Part shown: positions 32,229-43,180 of the stretch, one piece after another
Numbering within the stretch: the stretch's first letter is position 1
Layout: each line of letters begins with the position of its first letter
From: Bactrocera neohumeralis
Lineage: Eukaryota > Arthropoda > Insecta > Diptera > Tephritidae
Direction: 5' to 3'
Assembly: GCF_024586455.1 (NCBI RefSeq)
Contig: NC_065921.1
Coordinates: 51,296,574 to 51,360,573, forward strand
DNA: 64,000 bases
Translations under genes and position numbers: made by a program
Notes under the pieces: model-generated
Seen by the model: the letters and a program-made list of their open reading frames with translations, nothing else
What the model was told of the DNA's origin: nothing
Database searches by the model: none

Positions 32229-32429
32229 GGAGTTCAAATGGATTTTGCTGATCACATTAGGTTTGCCCCAACATTTTTGTAATCGTAATATAAATCAAAA
32301 CTAATGTCCATATTAATAGTAATTTAACCGTTTCGTATGCAATCATTAAATTGAATTGTATAATTTTTCAGTTTTTTAATTATCTTTCATGTTTTATTAT
32401 TATTTTATTAGAACGATTCTTTTCACGAT

Positions 32430-33670
32430 TTACTACCGGATCCATAAAAAAGAGCAAATTCGTTGCTGGAGAAAGACTCTGTCGGCTACTTCTGGCATTC
32501 ATCCCGGTAGAGGAACATCTAGCCACAATCCGTATCAAAGCAAAAATTTTCAACATATCGCCCCGACGGATGAGAAAGAGCTTGCATCACACCTATGAGA
32601 GCTGTTCCCACCACGATGTCAAAATAGTGCTTGGAGACTTTAGCGCTTGGGTGAGCAAAGATGGTATCCTTGGCACAACGATCGGTAAATTCAGCCTCAG
32701 TGGTGAAACATCAACAAATGGGTTGAGTCTGATCGACTTCACCGGAGCCCGAAATATGGTTATCTGTAATACTAGATTCCAGCATAGAAAAATTCATTAA
32801 GTTACTTGGCTCTCTCCGGATCAAAAAGCCACCAACCAGATCGATCATGTTGTGATAGACGGGAGAAGAAAAGGTTCGACGTCGAGAAACTGCAATCACA
32901 ACAGACAAACAGTCGATTTTTTAATCGACTTACACTCCTGGTTCTGGATATCCTTTCCGATCCTGATAGGGTGGTGCGTCCTCTGTTCACGGGTCGTTTC
33001 AAAGATTTGGTGCTTGGTGAATATCTGGACAGTTGTTGATTTTCTAGGCTTAAAGCCACACTGATAATTTCGAATCAGGTTGTTGACGGAGGTCTTCAAT
33101 CTTTCACACAGTACCCTCGATAAAATTTTATAGGCGATGTTGAGGAGTTCTTCGCCGAACCCGGGTCTTGGGGAATCGGGTTCACCATATCCTGGTGTTA
33201 AGCTTTTACTGCCATTCAGTAGGTTGGGGTTCTACGAGAATATGCTTCGGTCTTGAAACCTTCACCTTGCGACGGAGTCTCTCTCCCACACCGAATTTGT
33301 GTTGCTTTATATGGTCACTGAAGTAAATGCCACAAAGACCTACTAGCCTCAGTTCTTGTCCTGCGGTGATGTCAGCGTTTACTCTAACGAAGACATCAAT
33401 AAGCTGGGAAACGGCGTCTTCCCAATTAAGAGATAGTACATTCTAGGTACATGTATAACCAACAAAAACGTAGAGATGTTGCCTCTTCTCACTTTAGCTC
33501 GCCTTCAAACGGATGTTCTTTGGCTACCCAGAGAAGACTTTGTCTAAGACCGGATGTCGTGAGCTGCTTGAGCCATATGTAAAATCTCTTCTGGCCACTC
33601 CCAAGTGAATGGCACTTAGAGAACTTTCCTCAGTTGAGGGAACTTCTACACATGACTTCATCCATCACTT
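32430..33670. mobile_element. RTE head-to-head chimera (copy E), diverged
   Basis: 32,430-32,945 is plus-strand RTE endonuclease (GERLCRLLLAF, VLGDFSAWVSKDG, DFTGARNMVI), already with deletions. From about 32,950 the sequence switches to the RTE minus strand: RT region (32,955-33,150), linker (33,160-33,265), endonuclease start and the 5' UTR to about 33,665, with large internal deletions between blocks. Older than copies A-D judged by divergence. Confidence 0.8.
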
Positions 33671-34450
33671 TCGCTAATAACATTTTGGAGTTATGAGAGG
33701 CATGTAGGCGCTTGTCGTTTGCCACCTTTAATCCTTGACCCACTGCGCCCCACGGATTTTCGTTCACTTTTTTACACAATTCTCTGAAACATGACATTTT
33801 GCTCTTTTTAATCGTCTTTTTTAATTCGTTCCGTTTTTTCTTAAATACTTCTCGTAGTCTGTCACAATCTGAGCTGCCTATGTTCGTTGATAACGGCGCC
33901 TCGCTTTGTGACTATCACTTCTCAGTGATTCAATTTCACGATTTCACAGTAAGCTGGCTTTCTCTGTGCGATTGTCCTCTTTTTATTCATAGCGGAATCA
34001 CAAGCTTTGCTAATAGGGTTTCAATCCTCCACCCCTTGCACTGCATCTTTTGATGGCATTTCGCTGTTGCATACTCTTGTTGATACTTATCATTATAGCC
34101 AGGTGATCACTCTGGGTATAAATATCGCTCATCCGCCAGCCTATGTATCGATACAGCACTCTGCTGGCAAAAGTTATATCAATAATAGAGCCATGCCCAT
34201 TTTTCTCAAACGTGTTTTGTCTTCCTGTATTAAGTAGTACTACATCTAGCACAGCAAATGCTTTGAGTAATGCACTACCTCTCAAATTTGTATTTTTGCT
34301 GCTCCATTCTAGAGCCCAGGTATTAAAGTCACCTGCAATTATATTATTACCAAGTCGTCAAGTATTTTTTCATATTCAGCATGTGGTATACTCGGCGGCG
34401 GATACATATATAGCAGCTGTAGAAATATATGTGGGGTTTAATTTAAAATG
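33671..34450 (-). pseudogene. R1/I-like LINE endonuclease and linker, decayed
   Basis: Minus strand from 34,380: AGDFNTWALEWSS, then LLNTGRQNTF, SIIDITFAS and SDHLAI (34,060-34,300), the AP-endonuclease pattern of R1/I-group LINEs. Farther on (33,700-33,930) is an Arg/Lys-rich linker with ARRRYQR and an LKRAKCHV-like segment. Many stops. The zinc-knuckle ORF1 fragment at 34.73-35.06 kb, same strand, is its likely upstream part. Confidence 0.7.
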
Positions 34451-34725
34451 AACACACCACGTTTTAGTTTTATAACTTTATTTCTTTCGCACTTTATAAT
34501 TCAGGCGGTGGCGCGACCGCATTGTACAACGTCTTCTTAACAACTGATGCTTAAACAATATGATTCTTATTCTTTATACAAAAATGGATGATCCATATGG
34601 ACCGTTACAATGATGGCTGCTGATGGACGCTTCGTCAATTAACAGCTGATTTTGCAGTGTTGCCATCTGAACTACATTATTCGTTCAATGACAACAATGC
34701 CTTATGTTCTATATATTATTTCTTC
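34451..34725 (-). repeat. Possible solo LTR between LINE pieces
   Basis: Non-coding segment separating the ORF1 and ORF2 fragments. On the minus strand it starts near TGTAGGAAGAAATAATA, ends near GTGTTCA and has AAAGAAATAAAG like a polyadenylation signal near the end, as in Copia-type LTRs. No target duplication was found, so this is tentative. Confidence 0.35.
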
Positions 34726-35060
34726 CTACATATATCCCCCATATTTTGGTTCTCTTATAGAATACGCTTCACAGTGGCTAAGTTTTTTTTGTAGGATTTT
34801 CATTTTCTGGGTTTTTTTGAGTATTTGATGGTCTGTGTTTGTTCTTCCACTGTTTTTATATGCCTTGCAGGAGGGTTTGTTAACACATTCGCAAAATGAC
34901 CCTCCTCTCCGCATTTAATGCTTCCAACTTCTACACTTACTCCTGTCTTCCAAATTGCTGCATGCTTTCCCCACATGTCCATATTCAACACATCTGAAAC
35001 ATTTCTTTATTTGTGATTCTGCAGGTTGTCCAGCCGATCTTAATCTTTTCTTAATCCGGT
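34726..35060 (-). pseudogene. LINE ORF1 C-terminal zinc-knuckle fragment
   Basis: The minus strand, across frame changes, encodes CFRCVEYGHVG near 35,005 and KCGEEGHFANV near 34,905, two CCHC knuckles of the kind that end ORF1 of R1/I-group LINEs and bind element RNA. Downstream residues (AYKNSGRTNTDHQIL) resemble the usual tail. Confidence 0.6.
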
Positions 35061-36620
35061 TACTGATTCACATCGTGGCTGACACTTCGGCAGAGCTGAT
35101 TCACATCACCCTCTCCACACCACCAGTGAAAAACAGCTCATGATGCTTCAAGGGACTCCCAGTGCTGCCCGGTATGCACCGGTCTTATTTACAGCCGCAC
35201 GTAACATGGTAAACAGACGCTCACCAGGAAGCCGCTCACTTTGTGTCCGTCGTACCTGGATTTTGAACGGTCACCTATATCAGAGAGGCGATAACTACTC
35301 GCCTCTGTCGCAGGAGTTTCATCGAATTAGCTGGCTTTTATACCGCATCCTCCACATCATCGTCGGAGATTGCTTATTCGTTGTAACTTATTTCGCAACT
35401 AACCTGCTACAGGCCGTCCGGCTGTCCGAACCTGCCGACCCCCCGGTAGGTTGGAGGTCAGCTGAGATGCCTGATCCCGTAAGATCCAAGACCAATGGGG
35501 GCTGGTGTGCCGTAAAATAGGGTAACATTGTGTGCATATGTAAGTACTTGATTATATGTTGTTCCTAAAAATTTATTCATAATTGCAGATTGAAATTCTG
35601 ATGTGTGCAATTCTATAAAATGTGCGTCGCTAAAATGTACACTGCATTGTTAGTGCCTTTGTCAGAATGCGATTCAACAACACCATGATTGCAACAATTA
35701 TGCTAATTGTTCGTATAAATACAGAAAAGTTGTTTGAAGAAATTAATGGGTATGATTGGCACAATACGTCAGGGCTTTGCGACGAGTCCGTCGGCGGAAT
35801 GCGTGAAAAATTGTAATTTACCAATGCCTGAAGGTGATAAAACAAAACTTGATATATGAATATATTGATGACATTTACAATAAAGTGGTAGAATGTAAGT
35901 TAACAACAATTACTTAATAGTTAAATATCCTATCATTGTTCCAGACGTATACATGTTTATTCTTTAAAGCCGCTGGTAAATTTCTCAACATTGAGGGTGC
36001 TGGACTTTATCTACTTCAAAGCAAAATTAACCACTGTTGTGTACCAAAAGCTCATTTGACATTTCAATCCAAATGAGCACCTATACAAGTTGGTGAAGAA
36101 ATTTATATACCTTACTTGGGTAAGTAAATAAATTTGTAGAAGTAATTGTTTAATTCCCTAAGCTGTAATCACAACTTTTTTTATATATTTGTAGAAAAAT
36201 TTCTTTATATTAAGAACTACCATAATAGAGTTCGGTTACTAATTATCGCATAAAAAGGATTTAAAACTGTATGTTCATCAAACTCATTTCAGCTTTTCAC
36301 CGTTATTTCGTGTGTTTCAAAACTTGAATTACATATGGGCGAAAGTCGTCTATAGTGGTGGAAGTTTATGGTTCACTAGCTGAGCTTATACCATGTGCAG
36401 ACCAACACTTAATCACACGATTTCGGCTGTTGAATGGATTATCCCACTAATCTTAAAAATTTAGCAAGATTTCGCCATACAAAAATGACCGTTCAAAATC
36501 ACTTCATCGGAGTGATTTGAAACTGATCCACGCTAAATCTCTCTGTGCGACTCTGATTTTGCGCCATCTACTTGTCAGGATTGGAAATCTATTACATTAT
36601 GACAGCTGATTTATACACTT
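35061..36620. other. Unassigned region
   Basis: 35,150-35,520 is GC-richer and may be repeat-derived (a 126-codon plus-strand frame has no recognisable domain). 35,590-36,600 is AT-rich, with short decayed frames; no function can be supported. Confidence 0.4.
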
Positions 36621-36805
36621 CCCTGCAAGACGGAGGTAACAGATTGCACAAACACATTGAAACATTTTCAGCTGTTCACTAACACTGTTACATTTTCTGG
36701 AATTTTCAATTGAATGGGAGAATACGTACAAGTAAGTAAGATAGAGAAAAACTATCGACATTCTAAACATATTGTAATATTAACTTGCTAGAATAGGAGA
36801 GACGA

Positions 36806-36929
36806 ATGCCCAATTTTTCAAGAAGAAGAAAACGAAAAGCGCAGTTTATTTTGGATTTTAAAGAGGTAAGTTCGTTACTTGATAATTTGATACTTTATAA
36901 TTAATTTATATTATTTATATATACATATG

Positions 36930-36970
<41 letters not shown>

Positions 36971-38941
36971 TTTTTTTTTTTTTTTTTTTTTTTATAAAAG
37001 CTTTTTATTATACAAACTTAAGAAAATATAGAGAAACTAAAAAACTAAAAGGCTTAACTAGGAGAAAAAGGTAAGCATTGTGAATTGAATGTTGTGTGTA
37101 TAATTAAAAATTTTAATATTACAGAAAACATTTGGAGGATTCAAGTATATTGGGTACAACAAACAAATAAGAGAGTAAGTTTTAAATTAGTAAAGCTAAA
37201 TAGCGCATATTTATTTCAAATAGTTGCTATAGATTATGCATTTTTGTGAAATATGTAATTTGTACTTTATATCTACATATATATGTATGTATATACATAC
37301 ATACATGTGTAAATGTAAAAAATTTAAAATCTAAATTGAAACGAGTTGTGCGGTTACAATTATAATTGTGCCGACTTTAGAATACCGTCCCACGATTTCG
37401 GGAATAAAATGGGTATTGTCGGATTGAGGAGGTTTTTCAGAATTAGTGAAGTGCTAGTGAACATAAAAAGCGAAATATATGTAAGTGTAAAATTAATTTA
37501 CACCAGAAAACTTCTTGATCATTTCATAAGCGATTTTTTATATGAAGTTTTTGCTTTTTTGAGAGCTGGAAACCCACCTTTAAACGCAAATATCTCGAAT
37601 ATTTAAATTCTTGAACTGGATAACCTCCTCCATAATTAAAAATGTTCATTTGTTCGTCCAAGATATCTGTTCGCATGCAGAATATCTAAAATTGTTTAAA
37701 ATAAAAACAACATTAGTGTTTCATCATAAACATACATATACGCATTTCTGCTCCTAAGCAGGATTTTAAAAATTAAATTAAAATTAAACTTTTTCAAGCT
37801 TCAAGCAAATGAGGAGTGTCTTTTCAAAAAAGGATATTTACATTTTAATTTTTTTAAACTATTTATATAGTCTTTTCTTTAGTGCTGAAATACACAACTT
37901 CTTTACTTGGATGTTGATCTCAAAAAGATATGTCGCAAGTAAAAAAGGGTTAAATTATGTGTCCTAAACAGAAATACTATTTTTCGGTAAATCAGTAAAT
38001 ATTTCCCTTATAATGTTTTCTCATTTTACAAAAATTAATTAAGAAATAGATATTCTCTTTTAAAAAGACACTTCTCAACTATATTTTCCTCCTGTAATAT
38101 ACTATTTGTAAGTATTTACAAATCAAAAATCTTTATCAAAGTAATATTTGTTGCTATATTGTATTTTTTAATTAAACGACCACTTAATATTTTTAATTTT
38201 ATATAATAATTATATAATATTTTTTTTTTTTAGTTTTCGACGTGGATCCTATCAATCAGTTAAGTTTTAGTTTTAAATAATGAATAAGAAAACCTTTTCA
38301 AACCTCTTTGCGCTCCTCCAGCAGAACCATCAGAAATTGTGGTACCGTCACCATCGTCTGGCGGCCATGCAGGTATAATGTATTAATATATAAATATATT
38401 AGTATTTGTTTTATAAAAATACATTTATGTTTTTCAGATATAATCCAGAAGCTGAATGCTATTGAGACCCGTCTCACTGCCATTGAGAAGTCCCTAACAG
38501 ACAAAGTAAGTAACGCAGTATTACAGTACCAAATTAAAACAGAAGCTAATTTTTATATTTTAATTTTCTAGATGCCAGTGAAGGCCGAGGTGCAGGCGCA
38601 AAGTAAATTATTGCGCAAATGCCGCGTCATAGCGGCAAAGACGCACCATTCAATTAGCCGCATCACCGGTGATTTGGAGGACGAGCATTACGTGGAGCTC
38701 GCTTCGAAACTGCCCATGTCATCGGAAGAGCACGTGCGCTTCGTGGAAGACAAACTTTCCCAAAAGGAAAGCACGGATGCTATGGTAAATATTTCGTTTT
38801 TAAATATTATGCGATTGTAATATAATTTACTGTAATTTTTTTTTACAGATGCGGCTAATATTGAAATCAAAGGGCGCAAAAGGCAGTGTGGACGGCGTAC
38901 TTCGTGGTTTGTTTTCAGACGATGTAATCATTATTTCCTGA
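36806..38941 (+). CDS. Predicted spliced gene inside the TIR element, DUF4806-like C terminus
   Basis: Proposed exons: 36,806-36,865 (MPNFSRRRKRKAQFILDFKE, GTAAGT donor); 37,125-37,174 (after TTACAG; KTFGGFKYIGYNKQIR, GTAAGT donor); a middle part not resolved, ending at 38,372 (EPSEIVVPSPSSGGHA); 38,438-38,505 (DIIQKLNAIETRLTAIEKSL, coiled-coil-like); 38,572-38,784 (71 codons); 38,849-38,941 to TGA. Exon phases across the last four agree (phase 1, then 0, 0). The last two exons (LPMSSEEHVRFVEDKL, GVLRGLFSDDVI) resemble the DUF4806 pattern seen in many insect proteins. The start carries a basic, possibly nuclear-localising segment. Function unknown. The final residues may be affected by a frame change, since the family usually continues. 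Domain call tentative. Confidence 0.5.
36935..37003. repeat. Long T-run
   Basis: Nearly pure run of about 70 T with one A, within intron 1 of the TIR-element gene; absent from the inverted copy at 43.6 kb. May be a poly(A) tail of an inserted retrosequence on the minus strand. Confidence 0.8.
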
Positions 38942-40049
38942 CAAGGATAAAAGCAGTATATGTGGGGAGCTCCGGAGATTTGTGGCCTTAAGCCACAATC
39001 GTTTTAAACAGAAGAAACATAAACTAAGGGCTAAACTAATATAAGTTTTATTATTATTACTTATATATATTAGTTTTAAGTTGTAAATATTAGTTTTAAG
39101 TTGTACATATTAGTTTTAAGTTGTATATATTAGTTCTAAGTTGAAGTGTCTAATTTTACTCTTAAAAATATGAATTTTTACAATTATAATTTTTATACTC
39201 AAATAACTTGTATATAATTTTTCTGCCGAATGCAATAATAATAGGCATATTATTAATTTAATTAATATCTGATTTTGATTTTATTATTAAATAAAGCAAA
39301 ATAATTAAAAAAATGACTTTTATTTAAAATAATTGAATTTGCTAGAAGTAACAAATGGGTAACAGAAATGCTTGTTCCTGCTAACATGATTACATGTTAA
39401 AGGTAACAAACTGATAACCAAAATAATAACACTAACAGATATTCGGGTAACAAATACTTTTTGTTATCAATAACACATAGGTAAGCTTTGCGCTAACGAA
39501 AGAATTTGTTACCCGTAACATACTGTGAAGAGATTTGCTAACAAATGTATGTATTCTTTTAGAACAAGGCAGCATGCGATATTTGCCATTGGTTAGAGCG
39601 AGATAACCATTGAACATTAAATAGCTATGTGTTACTTTTTTCCCACTCTCTGAACAAAAGTAACAAATATTTTAACGAATGCAAAAGTGAACAATAACAA
39701 CTCGTTTACACGTTTGCTAACAACTACCCGTCTTGCAGGGTTCTTCTTAATTGGCGTAGAAACAGCTTAAGCGATTATAGCCGAGTTAACAACAGCGATT
39801 ATACACTACAAAGGCGAAAAAATGTAAACAAACAAATTTTTAATTTCTAATTTCTGCTGAAAATCGACTTCCCAAATGAAAAAATGCGTCCATTATTTTT
39901 ATTATATGGAAAATATTTAAAAGAATACGGCTTTTATTACGAAATACTATATGACAATGTTTTCTTTTGATAAATATTGAGTGATGTAAATTATTGAATG
40001 GCAAAAACTGCCGTTTTTAATCAAAGGACCATAAATCTTTCGCAGAACC

Positions 40050-40550
40050 TTTTTTTTGGGTCGGAAACCGAATATACCCGTGCTAAGGCATGCCTGTCGT
40101 AAGAGGCGACTAATATCCTGGCTACCGGTCCAGAGCTGTATGGAAGCTCAACTGGTAGTAGCTTTGGCTACGAGGTCTGACCGGAGACTTAATTCTGGTA
40201 CCACGGGGAGCAGTTGCCCTTGTAGGTAACTCCAATCTGCTCATTGGGTTTGGCCCTTTGTGGAGATTCGTGGTGGTTGTGGTTAAAACCCAAATGCGGG
40301 AAGAACTGACCTTGTCAGTTGAATGTGGAGTTGCATTGCAACCGGGTGCCGGACCCAAAGCACGGCAGAGGTTTTAGATGGGCCTCGAACCCTACCAAGG
40401 TGGTTAGTGTGTCCATGCCACACTGCCAATTGGTACTGAAAATGCTTAGCATTCTCAGGGCGCTGATCAACGCATTATTTTGGTCCGCTGTGCTTTTGAG
40501 CGCCGTGGAGTAAGGTTGTCGTCAGCAGGTACCCACGTTAAACACACCGC
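40050..40550. repeat. GC-rich unidentified segment replacing part of RTE
   Basis: About 500 bases starting with a T-run and GGGTCGGAAACCG, with CTGTCGTAAGAGGCGACTAA near 40,095, the sort of sequence found in 5' regions or tails of other insect LINEs/SINEs. It replaces about 270 bases of the RTE (the equivalents of 9,898-10,165). No coding content is recognised. Confidence 0.5.
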
Positions 40551-41211
40551 ATGTTGTCAACAGTGACGTGGGTGCCTAGTCCCGAGTACGACGACTGTTT
40601 GTTTGATGACAGGAGATATTTCATCTTGCCCTCGTTCACTGCCAGACCCATTTTCTGTGCTTCCTTGTCCAGCCTGGAGAAAGCAGAACTAACGGCGCGG
40701 GTGTTGAGGCCGATGATATCAATATCATCGGCATACGCCAGCAACTGTACACTCTTATAAAAGATTGTACCTGTTCAATTAAGTTCTGCAGCTCGAATTA
40801 TTTTCTGAAGTAGCAGGTTGAAGAAGTCGCACGACAGGGAGTCGCCTTGTCTGAAACCTCATTTGGTATCGAACGGCTCGAAGAGGCCCTTCCCGATCCT
40901 GACGGAGCTTTTGGTGTTGATCAACGTCAGTTTACACAGCCGTATTAGTTTTGCGGGGATACCAAATTCAGAAATCGCGGCATAAGGGCAGCACCTTTTC
41001 GTGCTGTCGAAAGCAGCTTTGAAATCGGCCAAGAGGTGGTGTGTGTCGATTCTTCTTTCACAGGCCTTTTCCAAAATTTGGCGCATGGTGAATATCTGGT
41101 CGGTTGTTGATTTTCCAGGTCTAAAGACACATTGATAAGGTCCAATCAGTTTGTTGACGGTGGGCTTTAATCTTTCACACAATACGCTCGATAGAACCTT
41201 ATATGCGATGT

Positions 41212-42927
41212 TCAGGAGGCTAATCCCACGGTAGTTGGCGCAGATTGTGGGGTCTCCTTTTTATGGATTGGGCATAGCACACTTAAATTCCAATCGTTGG
41301 GCATGCTTTCGTCCGACCATATTTTACAAAGAAGCTGATGCATGCACCCTATTAGTTCTTCGCCGCCGTGTTTGAATAGCTCGGCCGGTAGTCCGTCGGC
41401 CCCTGCCGCTTTGTTGTTTTTGAGGCGGGCAATTGCTATTCGAACTTCTTCATGGTCGGGTAATGGAACGTCTGCTCCATCGTCATCGATTGGGGAATCG
41501 GGTTCTTCTTCTCCTGGTGTTGTGCGTTCACTGCCATTCAGCAGGCTGGAGAAGTGTTCCCTCCATAATTTAAGTATGCTCTGGGCATCAGTGACTAGAT
41601 CACCTTTGGGGGTTCTACAAGAGTATGCTCCGGTCTTGAAACCTTCTGTAAGCCGCCGCATTTTTTCGTAGAATTTTCGAGCATTACCCCTGTCGGCCAG
41701 CTTATCAAGCTCTTCGTACTCACGCATTTCGGCCTCTTTCTTCTTCTGTCTGCAAATGCGTCTCGCTTCCCTCTTCAACTCTCGGTATCTATCCCATCCC
41801 GCACGTGTAGTGGTCGATCGTAACGTTGCGAGGTAGGCAGCCTGTTTTCTCTCCGCTGCGACACGGCACTCCTCGTCGTACCAGCTGTTCTTTTGCACTT
41901 TCCGAAAACCAATGGTTTCGGTTGCAGCTGTACGTAAGGAATTTGAAATGCCGTCCCACAGTTCCCTTATACCGAGTTGTTGACGAGTGCTCTCAGAGAG
42001 CAGGAGTGCAAGCCGAGTAGAAAATCGTTCGGCTGTCTGTTGTGATTGCAGCTTCTCGACGTCGAACCTTCCTTGTGTTTGTTGACGTGCGTTTTTTGCT
42101 GCACAGAGGCGGGTGCGTATCTTGGCTGCAACAAGATAGTGATCCGAGTCGATGTTAGGACCTCGGAGCGTACGCACGTCTAGAACACTGGAGACGTGTC
42201 TTCCGTCTATCACAACATGATCGATCTGGTTGGTGGCTTTTCGATCCGGAGACTGCCAGGTAGCTTGATGTATCTTCTTGTGCTGGAATCTAGTACAACA
42301 GATAACCATATTTCGGGCCCCGGCGAAGTCGATCAGCCTCAACCCATTTGGGGATGTTTCGTCGTGGAGGCTGAATTTACCGACCGTAGTGCCAAATATA
42401 CCTTCTTTGCCCACCCTGGCGTTAAAGTCGCCAAGCACGATTTTGACATCGTGGCGGGGGCAGCTCTCATAAGCGCGCTCCAAGCGCTCATAGAAGGCAT
42501 CTTTGGTCACATCGTCCTTCTCTTCCGTCGGGGCGTGGGCGCAAATCAGCGATATGTTGAAGGAACTCGCTTTGATGCGGATTGTGGCTAGACGTTCATT
42601 TACCGGAGTGAATGATAGTACTCGGCGACGGAGTCTCTCTCCCACCACGAATCCAACACCAAACTTGCGCTCCTTTATATGGCCACTGTAGTAAATGTCA
42701 CAAGGACCTACTCTTCTCTGTCCTTGTCCCGTCCATCGCATTTCTTGGACGGCGGTGATGTCAGCCTTTATTTTCGCGAGGACATCAACCAGCTGGGCAG
42801 CGGCACCTTCCCAATTAAGGGTCCGGACATTCCAGGTGCATGCCCTTATCTCGTAGTCCTTATTTCGTTTGCCATGGTCGTCATCAAAAGGGGGGTTTCT
42901 CTTCCGAGGCTGTCGCTTTCTTTTCAT
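41212..42927 (-). CDS. RTE endonuclease and N-terminal RT, 571 codons intact
   Basis: Starts at ATG 42,927 (MKRKRQPRKRNPPF). AP endonuclease: TWNVRTL at residues 31-37, QEMRW at 61-65, GDFNARVG at 166-173, DSDHYLVAAK later. Next comes a basic linker (RRICRQKKKEAEM) and the start of RT (AAGADGLPAELFKHGGEEL, SVLCPIHKK). None of the three nonsense changes of copy B is present. The frame then shifts at about 41,260, where the T-run is one base shorter than in copies B and D, giving an early stop at 41,212; the RT palm continues in another frame (40,859-41,182 and 40,538-40,744, with YADDIDII). Best endonuclease frame of the family in this window. Confidence 0.88.
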   Translation of the reverse strand: MKRKRQPRKRNPPFDDDHGKRNKDYEIRACTWNVRTLNWEGAAAQLVDVLAKIKADITAVQEMRWTGQGQRRVGPCDIYYSGHIKERKFGVGFVVGERLRRRVLSFTPVNERLATIRIKASSFNISLICAHAPTEEKDDVTKDAFYERLERAYESCPRHDVKIVLGDFNARVGKEGIFGTTVGKFSLHDETSPNGLRLIDFAGARNMVICCTRFQHKKIHQATWQSPDRKATNQIDHVVIDGRHVSSVLDVRTLRGPNIDSDHYLVAAKIRTRLCAAKNARQQTQGRFDVEKLQSQQTAERFSTRLALLLSESTRQQLGIRELWDGISNSLRTAATETIGFRKVQKNSWYDEECRVAAERKQAAYLATLRSTTTRAGWDRYRELKREARRICRQKKKEAEMREYEELDKLADRGNARKFYEKMRRLTEGFKTGAYSCRTPKGDLVTDAQSILKLWREHFSSLLNGSERTTPGEEEPDSPIDDDGADVPLPDHEEVRIAIARLKNNKAAGADGLPAELFKHGGEELIGCMHQLLCKIWSDESMPNDWNLSVLCPIHKKETPQSAPTTVGLAS

Positions 42928-43180
42928 TGGGGGTGTTTTTTACGTGGCGGGTCCCAAACCCAGCGCACAACCCTAAGCAGGGATGTTTCGCCTTCTCACA
43001 TTAGCTCGCCTTCGAACGGATGTTCTTAGGCTACCCAGAGGATACTTGGTCAAAGACCGGAAGTTGTGAGCTGCTTGAGCCATGTGTAAAAGAATCGTTT
43101 CTGGCCACTCCCAAGTGAATGGCGATCAGAGAACTTTCCTCACTTGCGTGAACTTCTACACATGACTCCATCCTCCATTA

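Larger units (their letters stand above)
36621..39741 (+). mobile_element. TIR-bounded DNA element carrying a spliced gene
   Basis: Left end CCCTGCAAGACGGAGG, right end CCCGTCTTGCAGGG: 13-bp terminal inverted repeats CCCTGCAAGACGG over 3.1 kb. The interior contains a plausible multi-exon gene. The first ~0.88 kb is repeated in inverted orientation at 43,181-43,966, ending at the same terminal motif. The left copy has an extra long T-run (about 36,935-37,003). Target duplication not visible: the right end abuts an RTE tail. Superfamily unresolved. Confidence 0.65.
39742..43176 (-). mobile_element. RTE-clade LINE, rearranged copy F with intact 5' end
   Basis: 39,742-39,797 is the family 3' end (TTCTTCTTAATTGGCG), 40,022-40,049 a 28-base piece of the RT region, and 40,551-43,176 a continuous run through RT and endonuclease to the 5' end (CATGACTCCATCCTCC). 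Between these are two blocks of foreign sequence (39,798-40,021 and 40,050-40,550). It directly abuts the right terminus of the TIR element on one side and the inverted arm on the other. Confidence 0.85.
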
